A stretch of 64,000 nucleotides of DNA from Musa acuminata AAA Group (Eukaryota; Streptophyta; Magnoliopsida; Zingiberales; Musaceae). The stretch lies in assembly GCF_036884655.1 (NCBI RefSeq), contig NC_088345.1, positions 28,499,501 to 28,563,500 on the forward strand. Reading direction: 5' to 3'. The translations under genes were made by a program, and so were the position numbers. Shown here one piece after another: positions 34,751-46,207 of this stretch (positions are counted from its first letter, which is position 1; the number at the start of each line of letters is the position of its first letter). The notes below the pieces were generated by a model. It ran no database searches, was not told the DNA's origin, and saw nothing but the letters and a program-made list of their open reading frames with translations.

Positions 34751-35710
34751 TCAAGTAATTTCAAAATAAATTAGGGGGATTTCGATTACCTCATCATTGA
34801 AAGCGATTAAGGCGTAGTTTGCCACCTCGCCTTTCTTGATTTTCTCCTCGTCTTCAGAGGAGTTCGATTCATCCCACTTTGTGTTCTTCTTCTTTGGTCT
34901 CTTCCTTCGTTCATGTTTATTATTTATTTTAGATTTTTGTTTAATAAACTTATTAAGATTTAGTGTTCGAGGTTCAAGTTCATCATTGTCCTCATCACTT
35001 GAGTCATCGCTCAAGTGGTATTCATTTGTCCGGAGTTCCAAATCCTTCCTGTTCTTTGGAAGGTGATTTTGTTCATCATGTTCATCATGTGCATTGTGCA
35101 ACATTTCATATGTCATCAACGAACCAATTAGTTCTTCAAGTGGTAAGTTGTTTAGGTTTTTAACTTCTTGTATTGCAGTTACTTTTGAATCCCACTTCTT
35201 AGAAAGAGAACGCAAAATCTTGTTTACGAGTTCAAAATCCGAAAAATATTTTCCAAGAGCTCTTAAACTATTGACGACATCCGTGAAATGGGTGTACATG
35301 CTGCCTATAGTCTCGCTTGGTTGCATTCAAAAAAGCTCAAAATCATGTAAAAAAATGTTAACTTTCATGTCTTTGACTCTACTAGTTCCCTCGTGCGTGA
35401 TTTCAAGTGTTCGCCAAATGTCAAAAGCCATTTCGCACGTATAAATCCGATTGAACTCATTTTTGTCCAAAGCATAAAATAAGGCATTCATAGCCTTTGC
35501 GTTTAAAGAAAATTACTTCTTTTCCAAATCTGACCATTCGTTCATCGATTTAGAGAGAAGTTGAAAACCGTTTTCAATGATATTCCATAAATCCAAATTC
35601 ATAGAAATCAAGAAAACTCTCATTCGAGTTTTCCAATAAGTGTAGTCCAATCCGTTAAACAACGGTGGACGAACAACTGATAAGCCCTCTTGAAAGCCAT
35701 GAAGAGCCAT
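34751..35710 (-). pseudogene. F1: gag of a diverged subfamily, truncated
   Basis: The start is the ATG at 35708-35710 (MALHGFQEGLS). It includes the WKTRMRVFLISM region and the gag core (SLRALGKYFSDFELVNKIL), ending in a DSSDEDNDE acidic stretch and a basic KRPKKK stretch. It has at least two stops (near 35510 and 35328). The zinc knuckles and all of pol are missing. The sequence is clearly diverged from the A/F2/F3 gag even though its 5' LTR (F2) is of their type. Confidence 0.8.
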
Positions 35711-35746
35711 TTATCTCGGGTGTAAATCCGAATTGAGAAAAACCCC

Positions 35747-35759
35747 ACTCTGATACCAA
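35747..35759 (-). promoter_or_regulatory. F1: primer-binding site
   Basis: The minus-strand TTGGTATCAGAGT sits one base from the F2 LTR edge at 35761. Confidence 0.75.
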
Positions 35760-35760
35760 T

Positions 35761-37509
35761 TGTTAGGATCGAGAGCACTATAAGAGGGGGGGGGGGGGGG
35801 GGGGTGAATTAGTGCAGCGGAAAACTTTCTGCGATTAAAACCGAAAGCTGCGTTCGCACGATAAAAACAATTTCTATGTGAAAGTTGATACTGAGCAAGA
35901 TTAAAGTCAATCTATGCAGGCAGTTTGCAGCAATGATAAAAACCATAATATAGGAGCAAACTGAAATCCGACATTCGTACGAAGAAACTGATTTACGTCT
36001 AAATGCTGATTCGTAAATCACTTGATTAGATAAGACACAGTTTAAGCAAGAGAATAAAGGCAGTGTGCAGTTATGGTGAAGCTCAAAATGTAAATGCAAT
36101 CTACAATATGATGATCGTATGAAAAAAGCCGATTTACGTCTAAACGCAGATTCGGAAAGCTTTGAACTTAGAAACTCATTCGTAAAATCGTAGAAGGTAG
36201 TAAGCTATTGAGAAGTTTGCAGTGAAGGTAAAATGCTCAAAGGAAATGCAAACCGAGATTTAGAGTGGTTCGGTCAATCTTGACCTACTCCACTTTTGGC
36301 TTCCTCCATCGACGAGGTCACCGACGTCAACTAGAGGTCTTCCTTCAATAGGCGAAGGCCAACCACCCTTTTACAGATTCACTCCTTTTGACGGGCTTAG
36401 GAGACAACCCTTACAGAAGTTTTCTCTCCTCTCTTTACAACTCAAACTTTGAAGAACAAAAGGAGGAGAACTTTTGGTCTTCACAACAGTTTTGAGCTCT
36501 AAGAATCATAGAAATATATCAAGATTTCGAGTGTATGTTGCTGCCTTTCAGTGCTGAATGGGTGGGGTATTCATAGGCCCTAACCCAGTTCAAATTTGGA
36601 GCTCAAATCTGTCAATTCCCGGAATTCCGGGATCAGGCGTTTGCACCTCCTGATTGGGGCAGTTGCATCGCCTGGCAGAGCTCGAAGACTGAGCCTCTGG
36701 GCAGTGCCACCTCTGTTAGGGGCGGTTGCACCTCTCTGCCAGAGCTCGAATACCGAGCTCAGGCAGTTGCACCTCCTGACTAGGGCGGTTGCACCGCTTG
36801 GCAGAGCTCGAAACTTGAGCTCAAGCGGTGCCACCTCTTGTTAGGAGAGGTTGCACCGCCCAATCTCACTTGGAGACTGAGCCTAGGCGGTTGCACCTCC
36901 TGGCTGGGGCGGTTGCACCACCCAGTCTCCCTGGGAGACTTAGCCCAGGCGGTGCTACCTCTTGGCTTGGGCGGTTGCACCTGCCACAGCAACCAGGGTC
37001 CGAATGGGTTGATCCATTCGGCCCAATTTGGGTTTTTCAAGGGCCCAATTGCCCCAAGATTAAGCTAATGGGATCACCTCCCATTTTCAACTTAATCATT
37101 AGTGCTAACTATGATAAATACTAAGACGATTTCTGAAGCTTACTCCGGTACGTCAATCGCTTCTTCCGGCGAGTTTCCGGCGAACTTCCGTCGATCATCC
37201 GATGAACCCTCGGTGATGCTCCTGCGGACTTCCGGCAAACTCCTGGACTTGCGACTATCCACTTGGCAAGTTCCGACGAGCTTCTTTGGCAAGCTTCTGG
37301 TCTTCTCGGATTTGTTCCCGTAGAACCTCCGACGATTGTCCGAACTTCCGTCGAGCTCTCGAACTCCCAACGTGATCATTGTCATGACTCCGGCGCAACT
37401 CCTGCTGCATGTCTTACTTTTATCGTAGTTAATCCTGCACACTTATCTCAACACATAGATTAGACAACAAATGACAATTGACTTCATCATCAAAATCCGA
37501 GATTCAACA
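35761..37509 (-). repeat. F2 LTR (1749 bp), shared by two elements
   Basis: The left side has a primer site (35747-35759), so it is the 5' LTR of F1. The right side has ATCTCCCCCTTTTT, so it is also the 3' LTR of the F2 body. It has a 19-G run (35786-35804), a GC-rich array (about 36630-36990) and a damaged TATA (TATGAATA, about 36570). Confidence 0.87.
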
Positions 37510-38445
37510 ATCTCCCCCTTTTTGATGATGACAATCAATTGATAATGGAGTTAACCTTAACTCCCCCTGTCTATATGCCATACTTGAGATAAGTCATTCT
37601 TGAATTCAAAACCTTAAGAATTCAAGAGACATATTCCCATCATGATTCCAATCATGATGTATCTCTTTGAAGATGATGTCAAGGCTTGACATTCATTTTC
37701 AAATTTTACATTCAAGTTTGAATGATGATAATAGTAGCAATTCATGTCTTTGTAAGATATCAACATGTAAAGCTGTGAAGTAAGATTTTGAAATCATTAC
37801 ATGATGCACGCATTTCAAATATTTTAGCAAGTATTTGCATTTCGTCGCATGGTAAGATATCAGTTCGTACAATGCAAGTTTTTGTTTGATATCTTGACAC
37901 AAGGCATAATGCAAATTATAGCAATAAGAGCAATAATATATTTCTTGGTGATGTAAGCATGGCCTAATCAGTGCATCAGTGTTTATAGCATCAAATCAAT
38001 TCATATATTTCTCCCCCTTTATCATCAACAAAAAGCATGATAGATGTAATACTAGGAGAACAATGTAAGCAAGTTATCAAGCATATAAAGGAAGGCATGA
38101 TAAGTATAATGCTTTGAATACTTTCTTCTCCTTGTATGTTATAATTCTTTATGCATGAAGGAGGAAAGTCATTTTATCAAATCCATTTCGAAAAAATATT
38201 TTTCATAAGAGTGTACAAGAAAATCTGATTGTTATCATTCCAAATGTTAAGCAAATCCAAAAATGAAATGAACTCTTTCAAGCATTAGGACAAGACTTTG
38301 CTACAGATTTTCAAATGAAGACAAAACATTTTTGTATTCAACGCATAATTTCCAACATATTATTTGATCAAGTGATACCAAGGCATGTAATGGTAATCAA
38401 GTGATTTGATTATTCAATAAAGTCCAAAAAGTAATTTTAACTAGT
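37510..38445 (-). other. F2: polypurine tract and 3' non-coding region
   Basis: 936 bp lie between the pol stop and the LTR. The polypurine tract is the inverted run at 37510-37523. The rest is AT-rich with no credible ORF. It aligns with 45271-46207 (F3) and, inverted, with 53572-54657 (I). Confidence 0.65.
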
Positions 38446-40081
38446 TTAAGTATTCGGACACATCAACATTCCTAATTCTCTTCTTATAAAATTAAATTGT
38501 TCTTCACTTAGAGGTTTTGTAAAAATATCGGCTAGTTGATGTTTAGTATTAATGAACTCTATAATTACATCATGATTAGTAACGTGATCTCGTATAAAAT
38601 GATGTCTAATATTAATATGTTTTGTTCTTGAGTGTTGTATAGGGTTCTTTGTTAAGCATATTGCACTTGTGTTATCACATTTAACTGGAATATTTTTAAG
38701 ATGAACTTTATAATCTTCTAAGGTATTTTTCATCCATACTACATGTGCACAGCATGCACTTGCTGCAATATATTCAGCTTCGGTTGTCGATAGTGCAACC
38801 GAGTTTTGTTTCTTAGATGACCAGGAAACAAGGGCATGTCCTATGAATTGACATGTTCCTGATGTGCTTTTTCTATCTAATCTATAGCCAGCAAAGTCCA
38901 CATCAGCATAAGCTATTAACTCAAGATTTTTTGATTTTGGGTACCATAATCCTAGATTTGTGGTACCATTAAGATATCTGAGTATTCTTTTAACTGCATT
39001 GAGATGAGATATCTTAGGGTTTGATTGAAATCTAGCACAAAGTCCTACACTGAACATGATGTCTAGTCTAGTTGCAGTTAGGTAAAGTAAACTTCCTATC
39101 ATACCCCTATAAGTTTTTTGATCGAAGTTTTCGCCACTTTCATCAATTTCTAACTTAGTCGAGGTGCTCATAGGAGTGTTAATAGCTTTTGAGTTATTCA
39201 TATTAAACTTCTTTAGTAAATTCATAGTATATTTAGTTTGACTAATAAAGATGCCATTGCTTAGTTGTTTGATTTTTAAACCTAAGAAGAATGTTAACTC
39301 TCCCATTAAACTCATTTCAAATTCAAGACTCATAGTTTTAGCAAAAGATTCACAGAGAGATTCATTCATAGAACCAAAGATAATATCATCAACATAAATT
39401 TGAACAATGAGAAAATTATTTTCAAAGTTCTTGATGAATAATGTTGTATCAACCTTGCCTTTTATGAAATTATTTTCAATAAGAAAAGAACTAAGTCTCA
39501 AATACCTTGCCCTTGGAGCTTGTTTTAAACCATAGAGAACTTTAGTTAATCTAAACACATGATTAGGGAGACTATTATTTTCAAATCCAGGAGGTTGTTC
39601 AACATAGACTTCTTCGGAAATAAAGCCATTAAGAAAAGCGCTTTTAACATCCATTTGAAACAACTTAAAATTATTACTACTAGCGTAGGCAAGGAGCATC
39701 CTTATGGCTTCTAATCGAGCCACAAGAGCGAAGGTTTCTTCGTAATCGATATCTTCTTCTTGGTTGAAACCTTTGGCCACTAATCTAGCCTTGTTTCTAA
39801 CCACGATACCATTTTCATCTTGCTTGTTTCTAAAGACTCATTTAGTACCAATAACTAAATGGTCATTTGGCCTAGGAACAAGCGTCCACACCTCATTTCT
39901 CTCAAATTGATTTAATTCATTTTGCATTGCGATAATCCATGAATCATCTTTCATGGCTTCATCAACACATTTAGGTTCAATTTGGGAGAGAAAAGCGGCG
40001 TTGGCACAAAAATTTTTAAGAGAAGATCGTGTTTGAACCCCCTTTGATGTGTCTCCTAAGATTAGCTCCTTAGGATGAGCA
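38446..40081 (-). pseudogene. F2: integrase tail, reverse transcriptase and RNase H
   Basis: In minus sense: end of integrase and linker (NAAFLSQIEPKCVDEA), then RT starting near [32 protein letters not shown] and the catalytic YVDDIIFG (about 39390). RNase H follows with [40 protein letters not shown], ending MLMCPNT. A long undamaged run covers 38446-39804. One UGA (39838-39840) replaces Trp just upstream and is shared by copy F3. It is separated from the integrase core by solo LTR G. Confidence 0.88.
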
Positions 40082-40086
40082 TCTAC

Positions 40087-40480
40087 TGTTAGGACTCTAG
40101 CTTGGAGAGTCCTAATTGAGAGGGATATTCATGTAAAAATGTTAGGACTCTAGCTAGGAGAGTCCTAATTGTGAGGGGCATTCATGTAGGAAGTTTTTTC
40201 TTAGAGAAGAATTAGGAATTGTAAGGGAATAGGAGTCTTGAGTAAGAGTTCTATTAGGAGTTGGTTAGAAGTAAGAGTCTTAAGTAGGAGTCCTATTAGG
40301 AGTTAGAGTTTAGAAGCCCTATAAATAGCCATGTATTCCTTCTCTTTTCTTAAGCAATAAATGAATCTTTTTTGCAGCCTTTGAGCAGCAACTTGGAGGG
40401 AGGAACCCCTATAGAGTTCCAAGGAGGCCGATCCCCTAAAGAGATCAACCCCTAGTTTAGAATCTGCAAGGGTTCTAACA
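40087..40480 (+). mobile_element. Element G: solo LTR of the E family
   Basis: A 394-bp LTR (TGTTAGGACTC...GGTTCTAACA) is flanked by exact TCTAC repeats (40082-40086 and 40481-40485). The site is uninterrupted in the paralogue at about 47845. It has a TATA box (TATAAATA, 40320-40327). Its first 53 bp are tandemly duplicated (40087-40139 and 40140-40190). The lack of internal sequence makes it a solo LTR. Confidence 0.9.
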
Positions 40481-41291
40481 TCTACATACTTCCAATCTTT
40501 GGGTATGGAAATCTAGGAAGTGGATGCATCAAGTTGCTAGTTGGAGACGGGGTTTCATTTAAATTCGAAGAATCAAAATTAACATCATCATCAAGATCAT
40601 TTTTCCTAATTTTGGAAATCTCATTGAAAACAACATGAATGTATTCTTCAATAATTAAAGTTCTTTTATTGAAGATATGAAAAACTTTAGAAACAGAAGA
40701 ATAACCAAGAAAGATTCCTTCATCGGATTTAGCATCAAATTTTCCAAAGTTATCCTTTTCATTCAAGATAAAACACTTACACCCAAAGACTTTAAAATAT
40801 GAAACATTGGGTTTTTTGTTATTCCATAACTCAGAAGGAGTTTTGGTGAGTAAGGGTCTTACTAGAACTCTATTCAAAATATAGCATGCAGTGTTTACGG
40901 CTTCGGCCCAAAAATATTTGGGTAGGCTATGTTCATTCAACATGGTTCTTGCCATTTCCTGTAAATTTCGATTTTTTCTTTCTACTAACCCATTTTGTTG
41001 AGGATTTCTTGGAGTAGAGAAATTATGGTTGTATCCATTGAGTTCACAGAATTCTTGGAAATCATGGTTTTGAAATTCTACACTATGATCACTTCTAATT
41101 GACGAAATCATAGAACCCTTCTTATTTTGAACAAGTTTACAAAACTTGGTAAAATATCTAAAGCATTCATTTTTTTGTTTTAAGAAGTAGGTCCATGTAT
41201 ATCTGCTATAGTCATCAACAATGACAAAGGCGTATTTGCTGTCTCCTAGACTCGATGTAGAGATTGGTCCGAACAAGTCCATATGGATCAA
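40481..41291 (-). pseudogene. F2: integrase core
   Basis: It starts just after a UAA (Gln codon in copy A) at the IHMDLFGP block. The D,D35E residues are in VDDYSRYTW (Asp), IRSD (Asp) and NGLVERKNR (Glu). The C-terminal part has FKVFGCKCFILN and FLGYSS. The residues after the second Asp (HSVEF) differ from the usual HG-EF. It ends at G, which split the gene. Confidence 0.85.
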
Positions 41292-41894
41292 TTATAAGGG
41301 CCTAGAGGTGCTTATTTGATTCTTAGTTTTGAAACTGCCCTTAATTTGTTTACCTAATTGGCAAGCATCACATACATTATCTTTGATGAACTTGATATGA
41401 GGAATTCCTCTTACAAGTTCTTTAGATGATATTTGAGTGATTAGTTTCATGCTAGCATGACCTAATCTTCTATGCCATAGCCAAGCATCCTCATTCAAAA
41501 CCGAAAAACACATTTCATTACACAAATCATTGATGTCAATAGTGTATACGTTATTTTGTTTTAAAGCAATCATAGACATGTTTTTATGTGGTTTTTCAAT
41601 GATACAAGCATTAGATTCGAATTTAACAGTGTATCCTTTATCACATAATTGACTAGTGCTCAAGAGGTTATGTTTTAAACCATCAACTAACAAAACATCT
41701 TCAATAAAGAAGTTGGATTTGTTACCTATGGTTCCTTTGCCAATGATTTTACCCTTGTTGTTGTCTCCGAAGGTGACATAGCTTTCGTCTATGCTAGTGA
41801 GCTTAGAGAATTGAGATGGATCTCCGGTCATATGCCTTGAGCATCCACTATCAAGGTACCATCTCTTGATCCTAGCTTGCGATGGTGTGGGTTT
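41292..41894 (-). pseudogene. F2: protease and GAG-pre-integrase domain
   Basis: It follows gag in the same frame after a single UAG. RWYLDSGCSRHMTGD (about 41820-41860) carries the aspartic protease DSG. VTFGDNNKGKIIGKGTIG and LLVDGLKHNLLS follow, then the HHCC zinc-binding module (WHRRLGHAS, VCDACQLGKQIKGSF). A UAA at 41289-41291 separates it from the integrase core. Confidence 0.85.
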
Positions 41895-41897
41895 CTA
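41895..41897 (-). other. F2: in-frame UAG between gag and pol
   Basis: Minus-strand context TTC TTG TAG AAA CCC. The protease frame continues without a shift. The same position holds UAA in A (838-840) and UAG in F3 (49214-49216), each followed by AAA CC. This suggests an ancestral family feature that would need readthrough or another route to make pol. Confidence 0.65.
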
Positions 41898-43478
41898 CAA
41901 GAAAGGATGATTTTTAGGTACCCATTTGCTTTTTGGTGCCTCAAAGATAGATCTACATTGTCTATCATGTTGCATAGAGTTTATCATGGTTCCTTTAGGA
42001 ACCCAAATCAGTTTGTTTCGACTTATTTTCTTGAATGGACAATAATGCGTCTTGTGTCCAAATTTATAACAAAAGTTGCATTTGGTTTGGTGTTGAACAT
42101 GTAAGATGGGGCCTTTTATGAAGGTGGTTGGATTTTGGTGAGAACTTCTCACAAATCCAATTCCACTCCTTTTTGGAACGTGACCCTTATTTGCAAGGAT
42201 CATGTTTAATGACTTGCTACCAACCTCGAATTTCTTCAAGGTGTCTTTAAGTAGCAAGTTTTCTTTTTGGATATTTTCTAGATCATGGCATTTGATGCAT
42301 GGATCTAAACTATCATGATATTCAGTTTTTAACTTATCAAAATCACAAGTAAGACTCTCATGCTCCTTTTTTAGCAATTTATATTTTCTATTGATAATCT
42401 TGCATTCATCAAATAAGTCATGGAAGGCATTTAATAATTCATCGAAAGATAAATCTGCATCTAATAAATTTGTTACCTCCTCTCCGATGGCCATTAAGGC
42501 GTAATGAGCAACTTGCTCGGTGTTGGACTCCTCTTCTTCGGATGCGCTCGAATCATCCCATGTTGCTTTAAGTGCCTTCTTCTTTGTTGATCTCTTTTTG
42601 GCTTGGGGACAATCACTCTTGTAGCTTCTTGCCTTTTTGTACTCATAGCAAATAACTTGGTCCTTCTTGGGTTCAAGTTTATTTTTAGTGTCATTCTTAA
42701 ACTTGTTTCTTTTAATAATTTTTTTAAATTTTCTTGTTAGAAGTGCCAAGTCATCGTCACAGTCCTCATCACTTGACATTTCTTTCAAGTGGTCTTCCAA
42801 AGTTCTAAGTGTCATATCCTTCCTGTTCTTTGGGAGAATGTCTTCTTGCTCTTCATGAGCTTTGCAAGTCATCTCGTAGGTCATTAATGACCCAATTAGT
42901 TCTTCAAGAGGGAAGTAGTTTAGACCTTTTGCCTCTTGAATAGCAGTGACTTTAGGATCCCAACTCTTAGGAAGGGATCTTAGAATCTTATTTACGAGCT
43001 CAAAATCCGAAAAACTTTTTCCGAGTCCTTTTAGACCGTTGACGATATCTGTGAAACGGGCAAACATGTCGCCAAAAGTCTCACTCGGTTTTATCCGGAA
43101 AAGTTCGAAAGAGTGTAACAAAAGATTGATTTTTGACTCTTTCACTCTACTTGTGCCTTCATGAGTCACTTCGAGTGTGTGCCAAATATCAAATGCGGTT
43201 TCACAAATCGAAACACGATTAAACTCGTTTTTATCAAGTGCACAAAATAAGGCATTCATTGCCTTTGCATTAAGAGCGGAAGCCTTCTTCTCTAAATCAT
43301 TCCAATCGATCATTGGAAGAGAAGACTTTGAAAAACCATTCTCGACAAGATTCCAAAGTTTAATGTCCATAGAGATAAGTAAGATCCTCATTCAGGTCTT
43401 CCAATAGGTGTAGTCCGTCCCATTAAACATGGGTGGACGTGTAATAGAATGGCCCTCTTGCTTTCCGGCGTAAGCCAT
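41898..43478 (-). pseudogene. F2: gag polyprotein
   Basis: The start is the ATG at 43476-43478 (MAYAGKQEGHSITRPPMFNG). One UGA at 43392-43394 replaces Arg (CGA in copy A). From 43391 down it is open: gag core (FTDIVNGLKGLGKSFSDFE), first knuckle with a damaged first half (CYEYKKARSYKSDC), acidic DSSASEEEE, coiled-coil stretch and second knuckle (CNFCYKFGHKTHYC). It closes with KNHPFL and a UAG (41895-41897). Confidence 0.88.
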
Positions 43479-43514
43479 CTCTCTTGGGTTTTAATCCGTT
43501 TGAGAGTTAACCAA

Positions 43515-43527
43515 GCTCTGATACCAA
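43515..43527 (-). promoter_or_regulatory. F2: primer-binding site
   Basis: The minus-strand TTGGTATCAGAGC is a perfect match to the tRNA-iMet complement, one base from the LTR edge at 43529. Confidence 0.85.
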
Positions 43528-43528
43528 T

Positions 43529-45270
43529 TGTTAGGATCGAGAGCACTAAGAGGGGGGGGGGGGGGTGAATTAATGCAGCGGAAAACTTTCTATGATTAAA
43601 ACCGAAAGCTGTGTTCGCACGATAAAAATAATTTCTATGTGAAAGTTGATACTGAGCAAGATTAAAGTCAATCTATGCAGGCAGTTTGCAGCTATGATGA
43701 AAACCAGAATATAGGAGCAAACTGAAATCCAACGTTCGTACGAAGAAACTGATTTATGTCTAAATTCTGATTCGTAAATCACTTGATTAGACAAGACGCA
43801 GTTTATGTAAGAGTATACAGGCAGTGTGCAGTTATGGTAAAGCTCAAAACGTAAACGCAATCTGCAATATGATGATCATACGAAAAAAGCCGATTTACAT
43901 CTAAACGAAGATTTGGAAAGCTCTGAACTTAGAAACTCGTTCGTAAAATCGCAGAAGGCAGTAAGCTAATGAGAAGTTTACAGTGAAGGTAAAATATTCA
44001 AAGGAAATGCAAACCGAGATTTAGAGTGGTTCGGTCAATCTTGACCTACTCCACTATTGGTTTCCTCCACCGGTGAGGTCACCGACGTCAACTAGAGGCC
44101 TTCCTTCAATAAGCAAAGGCCAACCACCCTTTTACAGATTCACTCATTTTGATGGGCTTAGGAGACAACCCTTACAGAAGTTTTCTCTCCTCTCTTTACA
44201 ACTCAAACTTTAAAGAACAGAAGGATGAGAACTTTTGGTCTTTACAATATTTTTGAGCTCTAAGAATCACAAAAAGATATCAAGATTTCGAGTGTATGTT
44301 GGTGCCTTTTAGTGCTAAATGGGTGGGGTATTTATAAGCCCCAACCCAGTTCAAATTTAGAGCTCAAATCTGTCAATTCTCGGAATTCCAAGATCAGGCG
44401 GTTGCACCTCCTGACTAGGGTGGTTGCATCGCCTGGTAGAGCTCGAAAACTGAGCCTCTAGGCGGTGCCACCTCTATCAGGGGATGTTGCACCTCTCTGC
44501 TAGAGCTCGAAGATCGAGCTCAAGCGATTGCACCTCCTGACTAGGGCGGTTGCACCGCCTGGCACAGCTCGAAACTTGAGCTCAAGCGGTGCCACCTCTT
44601 GTTAGGAGAGGTTGCACCGCCAAGTCTCGCTTGGAGACTGAGCCCAAGCAGTTGCAACTCCTGGCTGGGGCGGTTGCACCGCCCAGTCTCCCTGGGAGAC
44701 TTAGCCCAGGCGGTGCTACCTCTTGGCTTGGGCAGTTGCACCTCCCACAGCAACCAGTGTCCGAATGGGTTGATCCATTCGGCCCAATTTGGGTTTTTCA
44801 AGGGCCCAATTGCCCCAAAATTAAGCTAATGGGATCACCTCCCATTTTCAACTTAATCATTAGTGCTAACTACGATAAATCCTAAGATGATTTCTGGAGC
44901 TTGCTCCGGTACGTCCATCGCTTCTTCCGGCGAGTTTCCGGCGAACTTCCATCGATCATCCGATGAACCCTCGGTGATGCTCCTGCGAACTTCCAACAAA
45001 CTCCTGGACTTGCGACGATCCACTTGGCAAGTTCCGATGAGCTTCTTTGGCAAGCTTCTGGACTTCTCGGATTTGTTCCCGCAGAACCTCCGACGATTGT
45101 CCGAACTTCCGTCAAGCTCTCGAACTCCCAACGTGATCATTGTCCTGACTCCGGCGCAACTCCTGCTGCATGTCATACTTTTATTGTAGTTAATCCTGCA
45201 AACTTATCTCAACACATAGATTAGACAACAAATGACAATTGACTTTATCATCAAAATTCGAGATTCAACA
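43529..45270 (-). repeat. F3 LTR (1742 bp), shared by two elements
   Basis: A primer site is on its left and an inverted polypurine tract on its right (45271-45284), so it is the 5' LTR of the F2 body and the 3' LTR of the F3 body. It has a 14-G run (about 43552-43565), inverted TATA (44329-44336) and a GC-rich array (about 44390-44750). It is very similar to F2 LTR. Confidence 0.87.
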
Positions 45271-46207
45271 ATCTCCCCCTTTTTAATGATGATAATCAAT
45301 TGATAATGGAGTTAACCTTAACTCCCCCTGTCTATATGCCATACTTGAGATAAGTCATTCTTGAATTCAAAACCTTAAGAATTCAAGAGACATATTCCCA
45401 TCATGATTCCTATCATGATGTATCTCTTTGATGATGATGTTAAGGCTTGACATTCATTTTCAAATTTTACATTCCAAGTTTGAATGATGATAATAGTAGC
45501 AATTCATGTCTTTATAAGATATCAACATGGAAAGCTGTGAAGTAAGATTTTGATATTATTACATGATGCATGCATTTCAAATATTTTAGCAAGTATTTGC
45601 ATTTCATCGCATGGTAAGATATTAGTTCGTACAATGCAAGTTTTTGTTTGATATCTTGACACAAGGCATAATGCAAATTATAGCAATGATAGCAATCATA
45701 TATTTCTTGGTGATGCAAGCATGGCCTAATCAGTGCATCAGTGTTTATAGCATCAAATCAATTCATATATTTCTCTCCCTTTGTCATCAACAAAAAGCAT
45801 GGTAGATGTGATACCAGGAGAACAATGTAAGCAAGTTATCAAGCATATAAATGATGGCATGATAAGTATAATGCTTTGAATACTTTCTTCTCCTTGTATG
45901 TTATAATTCTTTGTGCATGAAGGAGGAAAGTCATTTTATCAAATCCATTTCGAAAAAATATTTTTCATAAAAGTGTACAAGAAAATTCGATTGTTATTAT
46001 TCCAATTGTTAAGCAAATCCGAAAATGAAATGAACTCTTTCAAGCATTCGGACAAGACTATGCTACAGATTTTCAAATGAAGACAAAACATTTTTGTATT
46101 CAACACATAATTTCCAACATATTATTTGATCTAGTGATACCAAGGCATGTAATGGTAATCAAGTGATTTGATTATTCAATAATATCCAAAAAGTAATTTT
46201 AACTAGT
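45271..46207 (-). other. F3: polypurine tract and 3' non-coding region
   Basis: Near-identical to 37510-38445. AT-rich, with no credible gene. Confidence 0.65.
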
